From CAIRDP01 sp037138335 (GTDB taxonomy: Bacteria; Bacteroidota; Bacteroidia; Bacteroidales; FEN-979), in assembly GCA_037138335.1 (NCBI GenBank), contig JBAXIO010000002.1:275613-339612 (forward strand): a stretch of 64,000 nt of DNA, given 5' to 3'. Position 1 is the stretch's first letter; each line of letters starts with the position of its first letter. Positions 26,253-35,101 of the stretch are shown one piece after another. The notes below the pieces were generated by a model. That model searched no databases. It was given only the letters and a program-made list of their open reading frames with translations, and was not told the DNA's origin. The position numbers were made by a program, and so were the translations under genes.

Positions 26253-27557
26253 TTACTTAGATGTGGCTTTATGTTTGTTATAGTCTTTAAGCTCTTTGAT
26301 CCTGTTGCGGGCATACACGGTGTATGACATCACCTGGGGCAGGTTCTGGGCTGAAACTGAATCGGCCGGCTTCATCTTCATGAACGCCTCGTACCAGGGA
26401 AGGGCCGTGGATGGTTTGTGCAGGTAATAATCGTACTGGTAGGCGATCTTGAAAACTATTGCCGGGTCCTTAGTGTCTGTGTTATGGGCCTTTAAAAGAA
26501 TTTCCAGGGCGGTATCGGGTTTGGAGTTTAAATTGTATGCCCCGGCCAGTTCGGCATACAGTGTGAGAAGGAACTGTTCTGATGGCATTATGATCTTCAA
26601 TGTTTTTTGAAGGTAACACAGCCCGGTATCGGGGATGAATGAGCGCATGGCAGAGACCCCGTAATAGAAACAGACCTCCACGTCGGTAGTGTCCATAACA
26701 TAGGCTTTCCTGAAGGAAGGGACGGCTGAGTCGTACATTTCAAGCTTATACCGGCAAAGCCCCAGGTATTTCAATGTGAATTTCGAATTGTCGCCCATCC
26801 GCATCGACCTTCTGAACCTTTCGGCCGAACCCGGGTAGTCTTTAAGAAGGTAAGTGGCATAGGCGTTAAGCCGCATCACGGAATATGCTTTAGGGTTTTC
26901 TTTCATAAACCTTGCTGTAATTGAAACGGCCGAATCATAATCTTTATGGCGGATGAGGATGTTGGCTGCTTTAACCATGACCCCTGCATCGGCAGGATTT
27001 AAGCGAAGTGCACGGTAATAGAAAAGCAGGGCTGAGTCGGGTTTCCTGAGATCCAGGCATACATTGCCTATCTGTTTCAGCAGGTAAAAGGATGTGGAAT
27101 CATACCTGTAAAGCGGTAGCAGCAGCTTAAAGGCGGCAGGGTTATCCTCGGTTTGGGAATAAATAGCGGCCAGCTGTAAACATACGGATTCATTCAGGGA
27201 ATCTTTTTCAAGGATCTTTTTATACCAGTGAACCGCCTGCTCGGTCTCCCCGGTTTGGCGGTAAAGGCCGGCAAGCTTGTTCATGATCCTGGGGTTGGTG
27301 CTGTCGGCATGCCAGGCGCGCAGGAATAGGCTTTCGGCTTCCTTAAAACGGAACAGGGCCAGCATGGCCTCTCCTTCGGGGAGTAAAAAATCGGTCCTTG
27401 CAGTATCGGCGGCACGAAGGTTTTCGGCAAGTGCAATAGCCTCCTTATACTGGTAATTTTCAATCAGTGTCTTAAGCTGGCGGGCAGGGGTATCCTGCTG
27501 GGCAATTACACGGAATGAAGCAATGACAAGCAGGACAAATATGGCCCGGGTTTTCAT
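26253..27557 (-). CDS. Secreted TPR-repeat protein
   Basis: 434 residues with a signal peptide (MKTRAIFVLLVIASFRVIAQ) and then about ten tetratricopeptide repeats of roughly 34 residues, recognisable by the W/L-G/A-Y-A-F-A-P pattern (for example PRIMNKLAGLYRQTGETEQAVHWYKKILEKD). No catalytic domain is visible. It is predicted to be periplasmic or surface-facing and to act as a protein-binding scaffold; the partner is unknown. It sits between the BrkB-family and radical SAM genes in the same direction, 36 and 61 nt away. Confidence 0.85.
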   Translation of the reverse strand: MKTRAIFVLLVIASFRVIAQQDTPARQLKTLIENYQYKEAIALAENLRAADTARTDFLLPEGEAMLALFRFKEAESLFLRAWHADSTNPRIMNKLAGLYRQTGETEQAVHWYKKILEKDSLNESVCLQLAAIYSQTEDNPAAFKLLLPLYRYDSTSFYLLKQIGNVCLDLRKPDSALLFYYRALRLNPADAGVMVKAANILIRHKDYDSAVSITARFMKENPKAYSVMRLNAYATYLLKDYPGSAERFRRSMRMGDNSKFTLKYLGLCRYKLEMYDSAVPSFRKAYVMDTTDVEVCFYYGVSAMRSFIPDTGLCYLQKTLKIIMPSEQFLLTLYAELAGAYNLNSKPDTALEILLKAHNTDTKDPAIVFKIAYQYDYYLHKPSTALPWYEAFMKMKPADSVSAQNLPQVMSYTVYARNRIKELKDYNKHKATSK

Positions 27558-27618
27558 GGATTCAAAAGAAGACAGGTAAGGAGCATAAAAGTATGAAATA
27601 TTCCGGGAAATGGAAACA

Positions 27619-29265
27619 TCAGCACTGAACTTCCGGAACCCTGGCGGGTTTTTGAATGCTTTTTCCCGTCATCCGGTTATTAAAGGCTTCTTCACTTTTA
27701 TTTTCCATTACGGCCAGGGTATTGTTCACCGATGCAACGATATACTTCCTTTGTTTCTGGAAATGGATGAACATGGCTGCGAGGTTCACTGCGGCCTCTA
27801 TCCCGGAAGGGTTCCTGAAAATAACCTTGAAGAACATCTTCCAGTAATGCTTACCGGTTTCCTTTGAGAATCCGGCTTCCCTGCAAACCCTGAGAAAGGA
27901 CCTCATATAAATAAGCCAGGTTGAGAACGAGGGCTTATGCCTGTATTTCGTTTTGATTTTCAGGCCTGTGTATATAACACGCTGGTAATAATTCTGAGGA
28001 TCGTACACAGTGCCCAGAACTTCTATGTAATTTTTAAGTACTTCGGCACGCGGGATTAGGGTGGCAAAGTTAAGCCCGCTGGTCATCTGGTCAATATCGG
28101 TATCTCCCACATTCTGGGCCGCAAGATGGAACAACCTCTCCTCGGCTTCAAGCCGGCGGGTAAGCTGGGTGTTGGGAAGGGCATATAACAATCCTATCAT
28201 AGCCATGCAGATGCCCGATTCCTGGATGGAATTGATCATATTGGAGGCGATCTGCCTGCTTTCGCTGTCAAACCCGATGATGTATCCCCCGTTGCTGACC
28301 ATGCCGTAGGAAAGGATCTTGCTTACGGCCTCCTCGATGGGCTTGTTGACATTCTGGTTCTTATTGTTCTGTGCAAGTGCGTCGTTCTCGGGTGTTTCGA
28401 TGCCGAGGAACACATACCTGAAGTCGCAATCCTGCATAAGCTGTAAAAGTTCGTCATCATCGGCCAGGTTGACCGAAGCTTCTGTTGTGAAGTAGAAAGG
28501 GTATTTCCTTGCTTTTGTCCAGGCTTTGATCTCCCTCAGCAACTCTTTTACTTTTTTCTTGTTGCCGATGAAGTTATCGTCGACCATGTCGATATGGCCC
28601 CGGTAACCCAGGTCATACAGGGTCTGGAGTTCTTTAAGGATCTGCCCGTTAGTTTTAAACCTCGGGGTCCGGCCAAAAAGTTCGATCACGTCGCAGAACT
28701 CGCAGTTGAATGGGCATCCGCGGATAAACTGCATGCCTATCATGATATAATCGCGGAACCGTATAAGATCGTAACGCGGGATGACCGATTCGAGCATATT
28801 GGCCCGTTCGGTTGAATGGTAGGTTCCGGTTGTAATCCCCACTTCGAGGTCCCTCAGGAACATGGGGATGGTGATCTCGCCTTCTCCGAGTACAAGAAAA
28901 TCGGCTTCCTGGTACAGGCCGGGCTGGGAGGTGGGATCGGGGCCTCCCACAACCACTATGCGTTCAAGTTCATGGGCCCTGCGGATGAATTCGAGCATGC
29001 TCTTCTGCTGGGGAAGCATGCCTCCCGTACAAACGATATCAGCCCATAGCAACTGCTCGTCAAGCAGGGGTTCAACATTCTCGTCGACCAGCTTAAAAGT
29101 CCATTGCTGGGGAAGAAGAGCGGCAACTGTAAGCAGTCCCAACGGGGCTGCAGGGTACTTTGCGCCTACGATGTCACAAACATCCTGGTAATTCCAAAAA
29201 CTAAACGCGGAAAATTTCGTCTGAACAAGCAGACATTTGGTAGGGCCTCCAAACAGATCCCTCAT
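27619..29265 (-). CDS. B12-binding-domain radical SAM protein
   Basis: 548 residues. The N-terminal part (about 1-150) resembles a cobalamin-binding fold (AAPLGLLTVAALLPQQ, GGPDPTSQP, LGEGE). The radical SAM cluster CxxxCxxC is C184, C188, C191 in RGCPFNCEFCDV, followed by the MVDDNFIGN segment typical of this subgroup. A C-terminal DUF4070-like helical region follows. Such enzymes carry out methylation or rearrangement chemistry on lipids, hopanoids or cofactors; the substrate here is unknown. Adjacent to tmRNA but without an obvious functional tie. Confidence 0.88.
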   Translation of the reverse strand: MRDLFGGPTKCLLVQTKFSAFSFWNYQDVCDIVGAKYPAAPLGLLTVAALLPQQWTFKLVDENVEPLLDEQLLWADIVCTGGMLPQQKSMLEFIRRAHELERIVVVGGPDPTSQPGLYQEADFLVLGEGEITIPMFLRDLEVGITTGTYHSTERANMLESVIPRYDLIRFRDYIMIGMQFIRGCPFNCEFCDVIELFGRTPRFKTNGQILKELQTLYDLGYRGHIDMVDDNFIGNKKKVKELLREIKAWTKARKYPFYFTTEASVNLADDDELLQLMQDCDFRYVFLGIETPENDALAQNNKNQNVNKPIEEAVSKILSYGMVSNGGYIIGFDSESRQIASNMINSIQESGICMAMIGLLYALPNTQLTRRLEAEERLFHLAAQNVGDTDIDQMTSGLNFATLIPRAEVLKNYIEVLGTVYDPQNYYQRVIYTGLKIKTKYRHKPSFSTWLIYMRSFLRVCREAGFSKETGKHYWKMFFKVIFRNPSGIEAAVNLAAMFIHFQKQRKYIVASVNNTLAVMENKSEEAFNNRMTGKSIQKPARVPEVQC

Positions 29266-29359
29266 GTTAATCCCTTCTCAGTAAGAACAATTCAATCGGT
29301 GTAATAATAAAAAAAACTCTGAACAGCGCTTAAAATTGCGTGTCCGGCGATTTTTTTTG

Positions 29360-29729
29360 TGGAGCTGGGGGGATTCGAACCCCCGTCCAAACAGGCAGCA
29401 AAACTGCTTTCTACATGCTTAGCCGGCGGTTGATTGTCGGGAGAAGGATGGCCCGCGGCAGGCCGGCCTAAACCGTAGTTACCTTAATTTCGGATGTTCA
29501 CCGGAACCTTGAACAGCCTATCCCGTCATTTCTGATGCCTCGGTCGGGACGCCGGCAGGAGGGGCTTCCCGGGAGACAACTGTTGACTAATCTCTAAGAT
29601 TAGGCAGCCAGTCTGTAAGCGAAGTTATCGCCGTTTATTGTTGTTGCAGATTCGTATTTGCGGGACTGATCCACGAACTCCCGGCATGCTTACAATCCCA
29701 CTTCCCTGCTGTCAAAACCGGTCAACCCC
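29360..29729 (-). ncRNA. ssrA: Transfer-messenger RNA (tmRNA)
   Basis: One-piece tmRNA, about 370 nt. The 5' end starts GGGGTTGACCGGTTTTGACAG and the 3' end has the T-arm GGGGGTTCGAATCCCCC. The acceptor stem GGGGTTG pairs with CAGCTCC followed by discriminator A; CCA is not encoded. The tag reading frame runs from the resume codon GCA (29647) to TAA (29600) and encodes ATTINGDNFAYRLAA, ending in the LAA degradation signal. It rescues stalled ribosomes together with SmpB. A minus-strand TATATTTG at 29755-29762 is a possible -7 box. Confidence 0.95.
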
Positions 29730-29754
29730 AGGTAATTGTACGTGAAAAAGTTTG

Positions 29755-29762
29755 CAAATATA
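29755..29762 (-). promoter_or_regulatory. -7 box upstream of tmRNA
   Basis: TATATTTG on the minus strand fits TAnnTTTG, 25 nt before the mature 5' end; a short leader would be removed by RNase P. No -33 box is clear, because the octamer repeat tract begins just beyond. Confidence 0.4.
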
Positions 29763-29778
29763 CGAAAAATAAGTGAAG

Positions 29779-29865
29779 ATGGCTGGATGTCTGGATAATT
29801 GGATATCTGGATATCTGGATGACTGGATATCTGGATAGCTGGATGACTGGATAGCTGGATAGACG
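29779..29865. repeat. Octamer repeat tract (CTGGATNN), copy 2
   Basis: About ten consecutive 8-nt units (CTGGATGT, CTGGATAA, CTGGATAT, CTGGATGA, CTGGATAG and variants) between gpsA and tmRNA, the same family as at 19040-19153. The tract fills most of the 166-nt gap. Confidence 0.85.
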
Positions 29866-29895
29866 GTTGTCCGTTATCGGAGCGAAGCGCCGGAA

Positions 29896-30885
29896 TCAGG
29901 GTTCTTCCATCTCGAGGACCGTGCTGACGAACCTGGAAATATCGTATTTGCGGGTAAATATCTTATACAGTTCACTCATGATGGGGAAACGTTGTTCAAC
30001 GCCAGTTTCCCTTGCAATCTTTTCGTAAAAAATGCTGGCTGCAGTCTTCCCCTCAAGCACCAGCTCATGGGAGACATGTTCTGTAAAAAAGCCTTTCCCT
30101 ATTAACAGGCCAAGGGTCCTGTTTCGGCTGAGGTCATTCAGGGCCGTAAGCGTAAAATCCCCGTAACCGCAATATTTGTAAATGGTTTCTTCCTTCCCTC
30201 CGAAATAAAGCATGATGTTCATCATCTCCCTGAAGGCCCTTGTGAGGATCAGGAACCTCAGGTTGGGCGAGTTAAACTGGGCATCCACAATGCCCAGTAC
30301 AATGGCATAAATGTTCTTCAGGATGCTAAGTAACTCAACCCCATGTATGTCGTCGGTAAAATCGAGATAAATGGTAGAACCTTTGAATAAAACCGAAACC
30401 TCATCCGCAGTCACTGCCCCCGGATGTCCTAAAGTAAAACCTGTAGGGATACGGTTAATGATTTCCTTGGCAAAACTTGGTCCTTTCAGGGTGCAAACCG
30501 GGTTGCTGAATCCTTTTTTAAGGCAGTCTACAATGGTATTCTCACCGCGGCCGAATCCCTTGGCCAGGTTTACCAGGATTGAATCGGGAGGGATGTTTGC
30601 CCTGATGGATTCCATGTAATCGAGCATGGCAACTGAAGGGATAGCCAGGAAGATCACCGAGGATCCTTCAAGCCGGCTTACATCGGTCGTGGCTTTAAGG
30701 TCGGCATGAAGGTGGTGCCCGGGAAAATACTTTGCATTGATATGCTGTTCATTGATTGAACCGACAACCTTTTCTTCAACCGAAACCAGGAGAATTTCCC
30801 CGGATGAGTTTTCCGATAAAATGTTGCCCAGGGCAGTGCCTATGGTCCCGGCACCTATTATAGAAATCTTTTTCTTTCCTTTCAT
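29896..30885 (-). CDS. gpsA: Glycerol-3-phosphate dehydrogenase [NAD(P)+]
   Basis: 329 residues. The N-terminal Rossmann motif is SIIGAGTIGTALG; the family motif GPSFAKEI is present, as are the catalytic-domain segment KNIYAIVLGIVDA and NSPNLRFLILTRAF. It makes sn-glycerol 3-phosphate from dihydroxyacetone phosphate for phospholipid synthesis in the cytoplasm. It lies 9 nt downstream of the histidine kinase gene on the same strand, so the two may share a transcript, although no functional link is known. Confidence 0.88.
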   Translation of the reverse strand: MKGKKKISIIGAGTIGTALGNILSENSSGEILLVSVEEKVVGSINEQHINAKYFPGHHLHADLKATTDVSRLEGSSVIFLAIPSVAMLDYMESIRANIPPDSILVNLAKGFGRGENTIVDCLKKGFSNPVCTLKGPSFAKEIINRIPTGFTLGHPGAVTADEVSVLFKGSTIYLDFTDDIHGVELLSILKNIYAIVLGIVDAQFNSPNLRFLILTRAFREMMNIMLYFGGKEETIYKYCGYGDFTLTALNDLSRNRTLGLLIGKGFFTEHVSHELVLEGKTAASIFYEKIARETGVEQRFPIMSELYKIFTRKYDISRFVSTVLEMEEP

Positions 30886-30894
30886 TCTCGGTTC

Positions 30895-33282
30895 TCAGTT
30901 AAATTCCTTGGGAAATGCAGCAAAACGCAAAGTGAAGGAGGTACCCGGCCGGGGCCCTAATTCATACCGTGCCTCCAGCTGTTCAATCAGGATCTTGATG
31001 ATCTGGGAGCCGGTTGAAACATTGGTTTCAAAAGAAAAATTCTCTGGCAGGCCGATGCCGTTATCCCTGATATTAAGAATATAGAAAATTGATTCAAGCC
31101 CGGTTTCAGCTTTTTCAGTTGTTTTATCCAGCCTCAGGTCGATCCAGATATCCCCCTGTGAGTTTTTAGGGAACGCGTACTTGAAGGCGTTTGTAAGGAG
31201 TTCATTGACAATAAGGCCCAGGGGAAGTGCAATCTCAATCCTTGCAGCGCATTCCTGCACCGAGGTATGAAGCCTTATGTTGGGTTTGCTGAAAGCACTG
31301 CTGATAATACTTGTAAGACGCTCAAGATAGGAACCGAGCGGGATGGCATCAATGCTTTGGTTCTGGTATAACTGCTCATGTACCAGCGACATCGTCCTGA
31401 CCCTGAGCTGGAGATCAATTAAAGGCATGTCGAGTGAATCAACCTTTGCAAATTGTTTCTGCAGTTCCATGAGGCTGATCAAAATCGCAAAGTTGTTTTT
31501 TACCCTGTGGTGGATCTCATACAGCAAAACTTCTTTCTGCCGTTCATTTTCGGCAAGTTGTTCTTCGTAGACCATACGGTCGGAAATATCCCTCACCACG
31601 GTCACAAGCTCATTAACCTCGCCGCTTAACGGGTCTATCATCGGGTTTATATGGTTTTCGACCCAGAATGAAGTGCCGTCTTTCTTCCTTCCTTTATAAA
31701 CAAGTGTCTGGGGCGTTTTTTTCTGGATAATGGATTCGAGGGAGGACCTGATCTGCTTCCTGTAGGAAAGGTCAACCACTTCAAAAGGATCAGGCCTTGT
31801 AACCAGTTCTTCTTCGGTAAAGCCATACATAGGAAAGCAGCTCGGCGAGATATATTTCCGCTTAAGAGTCTTGTCAAACAGGGAGACGACATCAGGGGAA
31901 TGTTCTGCCAGAAAACGGTAAAGGTTTTCGCTTTCCTCGAAATGACGCTCTGCTTCCTTATGCTCCCTTATCTCGTTTTCAAGTTTGAAATTCAGCACCT
32001 GCAGTTCCTTCTCCGATCTCTGTGTCCTCCGCGTCAACCCGTGAACTATCAGGCCTACAGCGAGAATAAGAAACAGGATAAATCCCATAAAAAGCAGCTG
32101 CAGCCTGTGATTGCGGAGGTCGAACTGCTGGGCCTCATTCTGACGGGTGAGGAAGTTGTGGGTGTTCTCCACTTCACGCACAAGGTGTTCGGCTTCAATC
32201 GCACGAATAGTGACCTTATTGCGGTCCTCGTTCATCTTGATATGAAGCGTATAATAATCCTGGTATTGCTCAAGGCTTAATTTATAATTTTTTTGCAGTG
32301 AATAACAGTCGGCAAGCAGCTGATGAGCTTCTTCAATCAAAGTGTTCCGGTTTTCTTCTATGCTGCGTTCAAGGCCGAGCCGCAAATAATAAACGGCAGA
32401 ATCATATTTGCCGACTTCCATAAAGGATCCCCCGAGGTTGATTATGGAGGAACTGATGAGGCTTTTGATACCGGTAATTAATCTTTCATGATAGGCTTTT
32501 TTGTTGTATTCAAGGGCCGACTGCTTGTTACCGAGAACGGAATAAGCATGGGCGATACGTGTGTTAAGCACGCTTAGTTCACGTATGTTATCAAGTTGAC
32601 TGTAGATTACCTTTGCTTTCTGGTACAAAAAAATGGCCCTGTTATACTGTTTGAGCTGGATATAGGCATCTCCTGCAAGTTTGTATGCCCTGCCGACCCC
32701 AAGTTTAAGCTTATGATTTAATGAGTATCCGGCACTGCGGTAGTAATAATCAACAGCTTCCCTGTAATTGCCTTTTCCCATCGCCAGATTGCCCTTGGTT
32801 ATGAATAGTAATGAGGGTTTCTCAATGTCGGTTGATTTACCTAAGAGGACGTATGCTTTGTCAAGGTATGGTTCAGCCCTGTAAGTGTCATTCAGCAGTA
32901 AAAAGATTTCCACCACCGACAGGTTGAGGTTGATTTCATTATCAACATCTCTGAGGGCCTGGTAAATATCCAGGCTTTGAAAATAGTATTCCAGGGAAAC
33001 CGGAAATTCCCCCTGGTTCTTATTGCAAAGCCCCAGGCAAAATAATGCAAAGGCTTCACCTTCCTGGTAATGACAGCTTCGCGAAAGATACAGGCTCTGG
33101 GTTGCCAGTGACCTGGAATAGGTCATTTCTTCGTAGGAATTTCTTAAAGCCAGTTTGTTAAGTGAGTCAACCTGCCTGATAATGACCGGAAGCTCAGGCT
33201 TGTCCTCTGTTGCAACTGCACGGTTTGCTACGAAACAGAGGAGCAAAAACATCATGATATTGTGAAAGTTCAATTTCTTCAA
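30895..33282 (-). CDS. TPR-PAS sensor histidine kinase (HisKA_2 type)
   Basis: 795 residues. A signal peptide (1-~25) is followed by a periplasmic block of tetratricopeptide repeats (about 60-350), a coiled stretch, one membrane helix (about 396-416), a PAS domain (about 452-570), and a kinase core. The phospho-acceptor region EIHHRVKNNFAIL (H591/H592) is the HisKA_2 form. The ATPase domain has the N box (VNELLTNAFKYAF) and the G box (DNGIGLPENF). The sensed ligand is unknown; the TPR block probably binds a partner protein. No response regulator is adjacent, so it is an orphan kinase. Confidence 0.92.
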   Translation of the reverse strand: MKKLNFHNIMMFLLLCFVANRAVATEDKPELPVIIRQVDSLNKLALRNSYEEMTYSRSLATQSLYLSRSCHYQEGEAFALFCLGLCNKNQGEFPVSLEYYFQSLDIYQALRDVDNEINLNLSVVEIFLLLNDTYRAEPYLDKAYVLLGKSTDIEKPSLLFITKGNLAMGKGNYREAVDYYYRSAGYSLNHKLKLGVGRAYKLAGDAYIQLKQYNRAIFLYQKAKVIYSQLDNIRELSVLNTRIAHAYSVLGNKQSALEYNKKAYHERLITGIKSLISSSIINLGGSFMEVGKYDSAVYYLRLGLERSIEENRNTLIEEAHQLLADCYSLQKNYKLSLEQYQDYYTLHIKMNEDRNKVTIRAIEAEHLVREVENTHNFLTRQNEAQQFDLRNHRLQLLFMGFILFLILAVGLIVHGLTRRTQRSEKELQVLNFKLENEIREHKEAERHFEESENLYRFLAEHSPDVVSLFDKTLKRKYISPSCFPMYGFTEEELVTRPDPFEVVDLSYRKQIRSSLESIIQKKTPQTLVYKGRKKDGTSFWVENHINPMIDPLSGEVNELVTVVRDISDRMVYEEQLAENERQKEVLLYEIHHRVKNNFAILISLMELQKQFAKVDSLDMPLIDLQLRVRTMSLVHEQLYQNQSIDAIPLGSYLERLTSIISSAFSKPNIRLHTSVQECAARIEIALPLGLIVNELLTNAFKYAFPKNSQGDIWIDLRLDKTTEKAETGLESIFYILNIRDNGIGLPENFSFETNVSTGSQIIKILIEQLEARYELGPRPGTSFTLRFAAFPKEFN

Positions 33283-33321
33283 ACCTGTCTGGCTCCTTTG
33301 ATGTTTTCAATGATTGTCATG

Positions 33322-33329
33322 CAAAGTTA
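33322..33329 (-). promoter_or_regulatory. -7 box for the histidine kinase gene
   Basis: Minus-strand TAACTTTG (TAnnTTTG) 39 nt upstream of the kinase start, in the gap divergent from the sugar cassette. No -33 partner is seen. Confidence 0.4.
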
Positions 33330-33343
33330 GAAAAATATGGTGT

Positions 33344-33376
33344 CTTGCAGATTTCTGGTCTTTATTCTTAATTTTG
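33344..33376 (+). promoter_or_regulatory. Bacteroidota-type promoter of the sugar cassette
   Basis: CTTG at 33344-33347 and TAATTTTG at 33369-33376 with a 21-nt spacer, a good match to TTTG-N19-21-TAnnTTTG. The ATG at 33395 follows 18 nt later. Confidence 0.65.
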
Positions 33377-33394
33377 TCAGGAATTTAAATAAGT

Positions 33395-34393
33395 ATGGAG
33401 ATTAAAAACACCAAAGTCCTTGTCACAGGTGCCGGGGGGTTTATTGCAAGCCACCTTGTGGAGGAATTACTGAAAAGAAATTGTGAAGTGACCGCAATGG
33501 TCCATTATAATTCTTTTAACCGCTGGGGCTGGCTGGATTATTTCCCGGGCGATCTGAAAGAGAAACTGAACGTTTTCAGCGGGGACGTCAGGGATCCGAA
33601 TGGTGTGAGGGAAGCCATGAAGGGATGCGAAGTGGTGTTCCACCTGGCAGCACTGATAGGGATCCCGTATTCTTATCATAGCCCCGATGTATATATTGAC
33701 ACAAATATCAAGGGAACCCTGAATGTATTGCAGGCGGCACGGCAACTGGACCTGAAAAAAATAATTCATACTTCGACTTCTGAAGTGTATGGCACCGCCC
33801 GTTTTGTTCCCATTACAGAGGAACACCCGGTTAACCCCCAGTCGCCATATGCAGCTTCCAAAGCAGGAGCAGACTTCCTGGCGCTGACTTTTTTCCGTTC
33901 CTTCAACTCACCGGTTATCGTGGTAAGACCGTTCAATACATACGGGCCGCGGCAGTCGGCCAGGGCTATCATCCCAACGATCATCACCCAGATACTTGCA
34001 GAAAAAAAAGAAATATCCCTCGGATCTCTTACTCCGACCAGGGACCTGAATTTTGTCAGGGATACCGCTCTTGGCTTTGTTAAAGCTGCCGAAAGCGAAA
34101 CTGCCCTGGGGGAAGTCGTTAACCTGGGGAGCAATTATGAAATATCGATCATGGACCTTGTAAAAAAGATTTCGGGGATCATGGGCAAAACTATTGAAAT
34201 CGGAAGGGAATCATCAAGATTGCGTCCTGAAAAATCAGAGGTAGAGCGCCTGTGGGCAAACAACCGCAAGGCATTGGACCTGTTCGGATGGTCGCCAGGG
34301 TATACCCTCGATGAAGGCCTAAGCGAAACCATAAAATGGTTCACTGCTCCAGGTAATATGCAGTTTTACAAACCCGATATTTACAATATATAA
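33395..34393 (+). CDS. LegB-like NAD-dependent 4,6-dehydratase
   Basis: 332-residue extended SDR. The cofactor motif is VTGAGGFIASHL, with the segment NSFNRWGWLDYFPGDL and RDPNGVREAMKGCEVVFHLAALIGIPYSYHSP spread over residues 45-95, highly reminiscent of the LegB family (nucleotide-GlcNAc 4,6-dehydratase of the legionaminic acid route). The catalytic residues are TSTSEVYG and YAASK. The first step would produce a 4-keto-6-deoxy sugar nucleotide. It is followed 6 nt later by a nucleotidyltransferase and then an epimerase. Later steps of a legionaminic pathway (aminotransferase, NeuB-like synthase) are not in the window, so the product sugar is open. Confidence 0.8.
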   Translation: MEIKNTKVLVTGAGGFIASHLVEELLKRNCEVTAMVHYNSFNRWGWLDYFPGDLKEKLNVFSGDVRDPNGVREAMKGCEVVFHLAALIGIPYSYHSPDVYIDTNIKGTLNVLQAARQLDLKKIIHTSTSEVYGTARFVPITEEHPVNPQSPYAASKAGADFLALTFFRSFNSPVIVVRPFNTYGPRQSARAIIPTIITQILAEKKEISLGSLTPTRDLNFVRDTALGFVKAAESETALGEVVNLGSNYEISIMDLVKKISGIMGKTIEIGRESSRLRPEKSEVERLWANNRKALDLFGWSPGYTLDEGLSETIKWFTAPGNMQFYKPDIYNI

Positions 34394-34399
34394 TACACT

Positions 34400-35101
34400 A
34401 TGAAGGCTGTTATTCTCGCCGGCGGAAAAGGTACCAGGCTTAAACCATATACCACCGTTATCCCGAAACCGCTGGTCCCGGTCGGTGAAAAGGCCATAAT
34501 CGATATACTGATCACCAGGCTTGTAAAATGCGGGGTTGACGAAGTAACAATCTGCCTTAACCATTTTGCCGAGATCATCATGGCCTACCTGGGCAATGGC
34601 TCCAAATTCGGCTTAAAGATCAGCTATTCTCTGGAGGAAGAACCTTTAGGGACGGTGGCTCCCATTAAACTGATAGAAAATCTGCCTGACGACTTTCTTG
34701 TAATGAACGGAGACCTTCTCACCGACCTGGATTTCAGGGAACTGTATTCACAACATAGTGCTCAAAAGGCTTTACTAACCGTTTCCACCTACCACCGTAC
34801 TGCAAAAATTGACTTTGGAGTGCTGGAACTCGACAAGGAGGATAATAAAGTGACCGGTTTCAGCGAAAAGCCGGAGTATTCATTCAACGTCAGCATGGGG
34901 GTCTATGCCATGAACCGGAAGGTCCTTGATTTCGTACCCGAGAACAAGCCATTCGGTTTCGATAACCTTATGCTGAGCCTGCTCGAAAAACAAATCCCTG
35001 TCAATGTTTTTCCCTATGCCGGTTATTGGCTGGATATTGGACGGCCCGATGATTACGAAAAAGCAAACGAAGACCTGCAAAAACTCACGTCCTTACTTTG
35101 A
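34400..35101 (+). CDS. Sugar-1-phosphate nucleotidyltransferase
   Basis: 233 residues with the nucleotidyltransferase signature VILAGGKGTRLKPYTTVIPKPLVPVGEK, the metal-binding MNGDLLTDLDF and a C-terminal YWLDIGRPDDYEKAN. It activates a sugar 1-phosphate with an NTP. It lacks a left-handed beta-helix domain, so it is a single-function RmlA/GMP-transferase type; the base and sugar are not evident. Placed between the dehydratase and the epimerase, it presumably supplies the activated sugar for both. Confidence 0.88.
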   Translation: MKAVILAGGKGTRLKPYTTVIPKPLVPVGEKAIIDILITRLVKCGVDEVTICLNHFAEIIMAYLGNGSKFGLKISYSLEEEPLGTVAPIKLIENLPDDFLVMNGDLLTDLDFRELYSQHSAQKALLTVSTYHRTAKIDFGVLELDKEDNKVTGFSEKPEYSFNVSMGVYAMNRKVLDFVPENKPFGFDNLMLSLLEKQIPVNVFPYAGYWLDIGRPDDYEKANEDLQKLTSLL

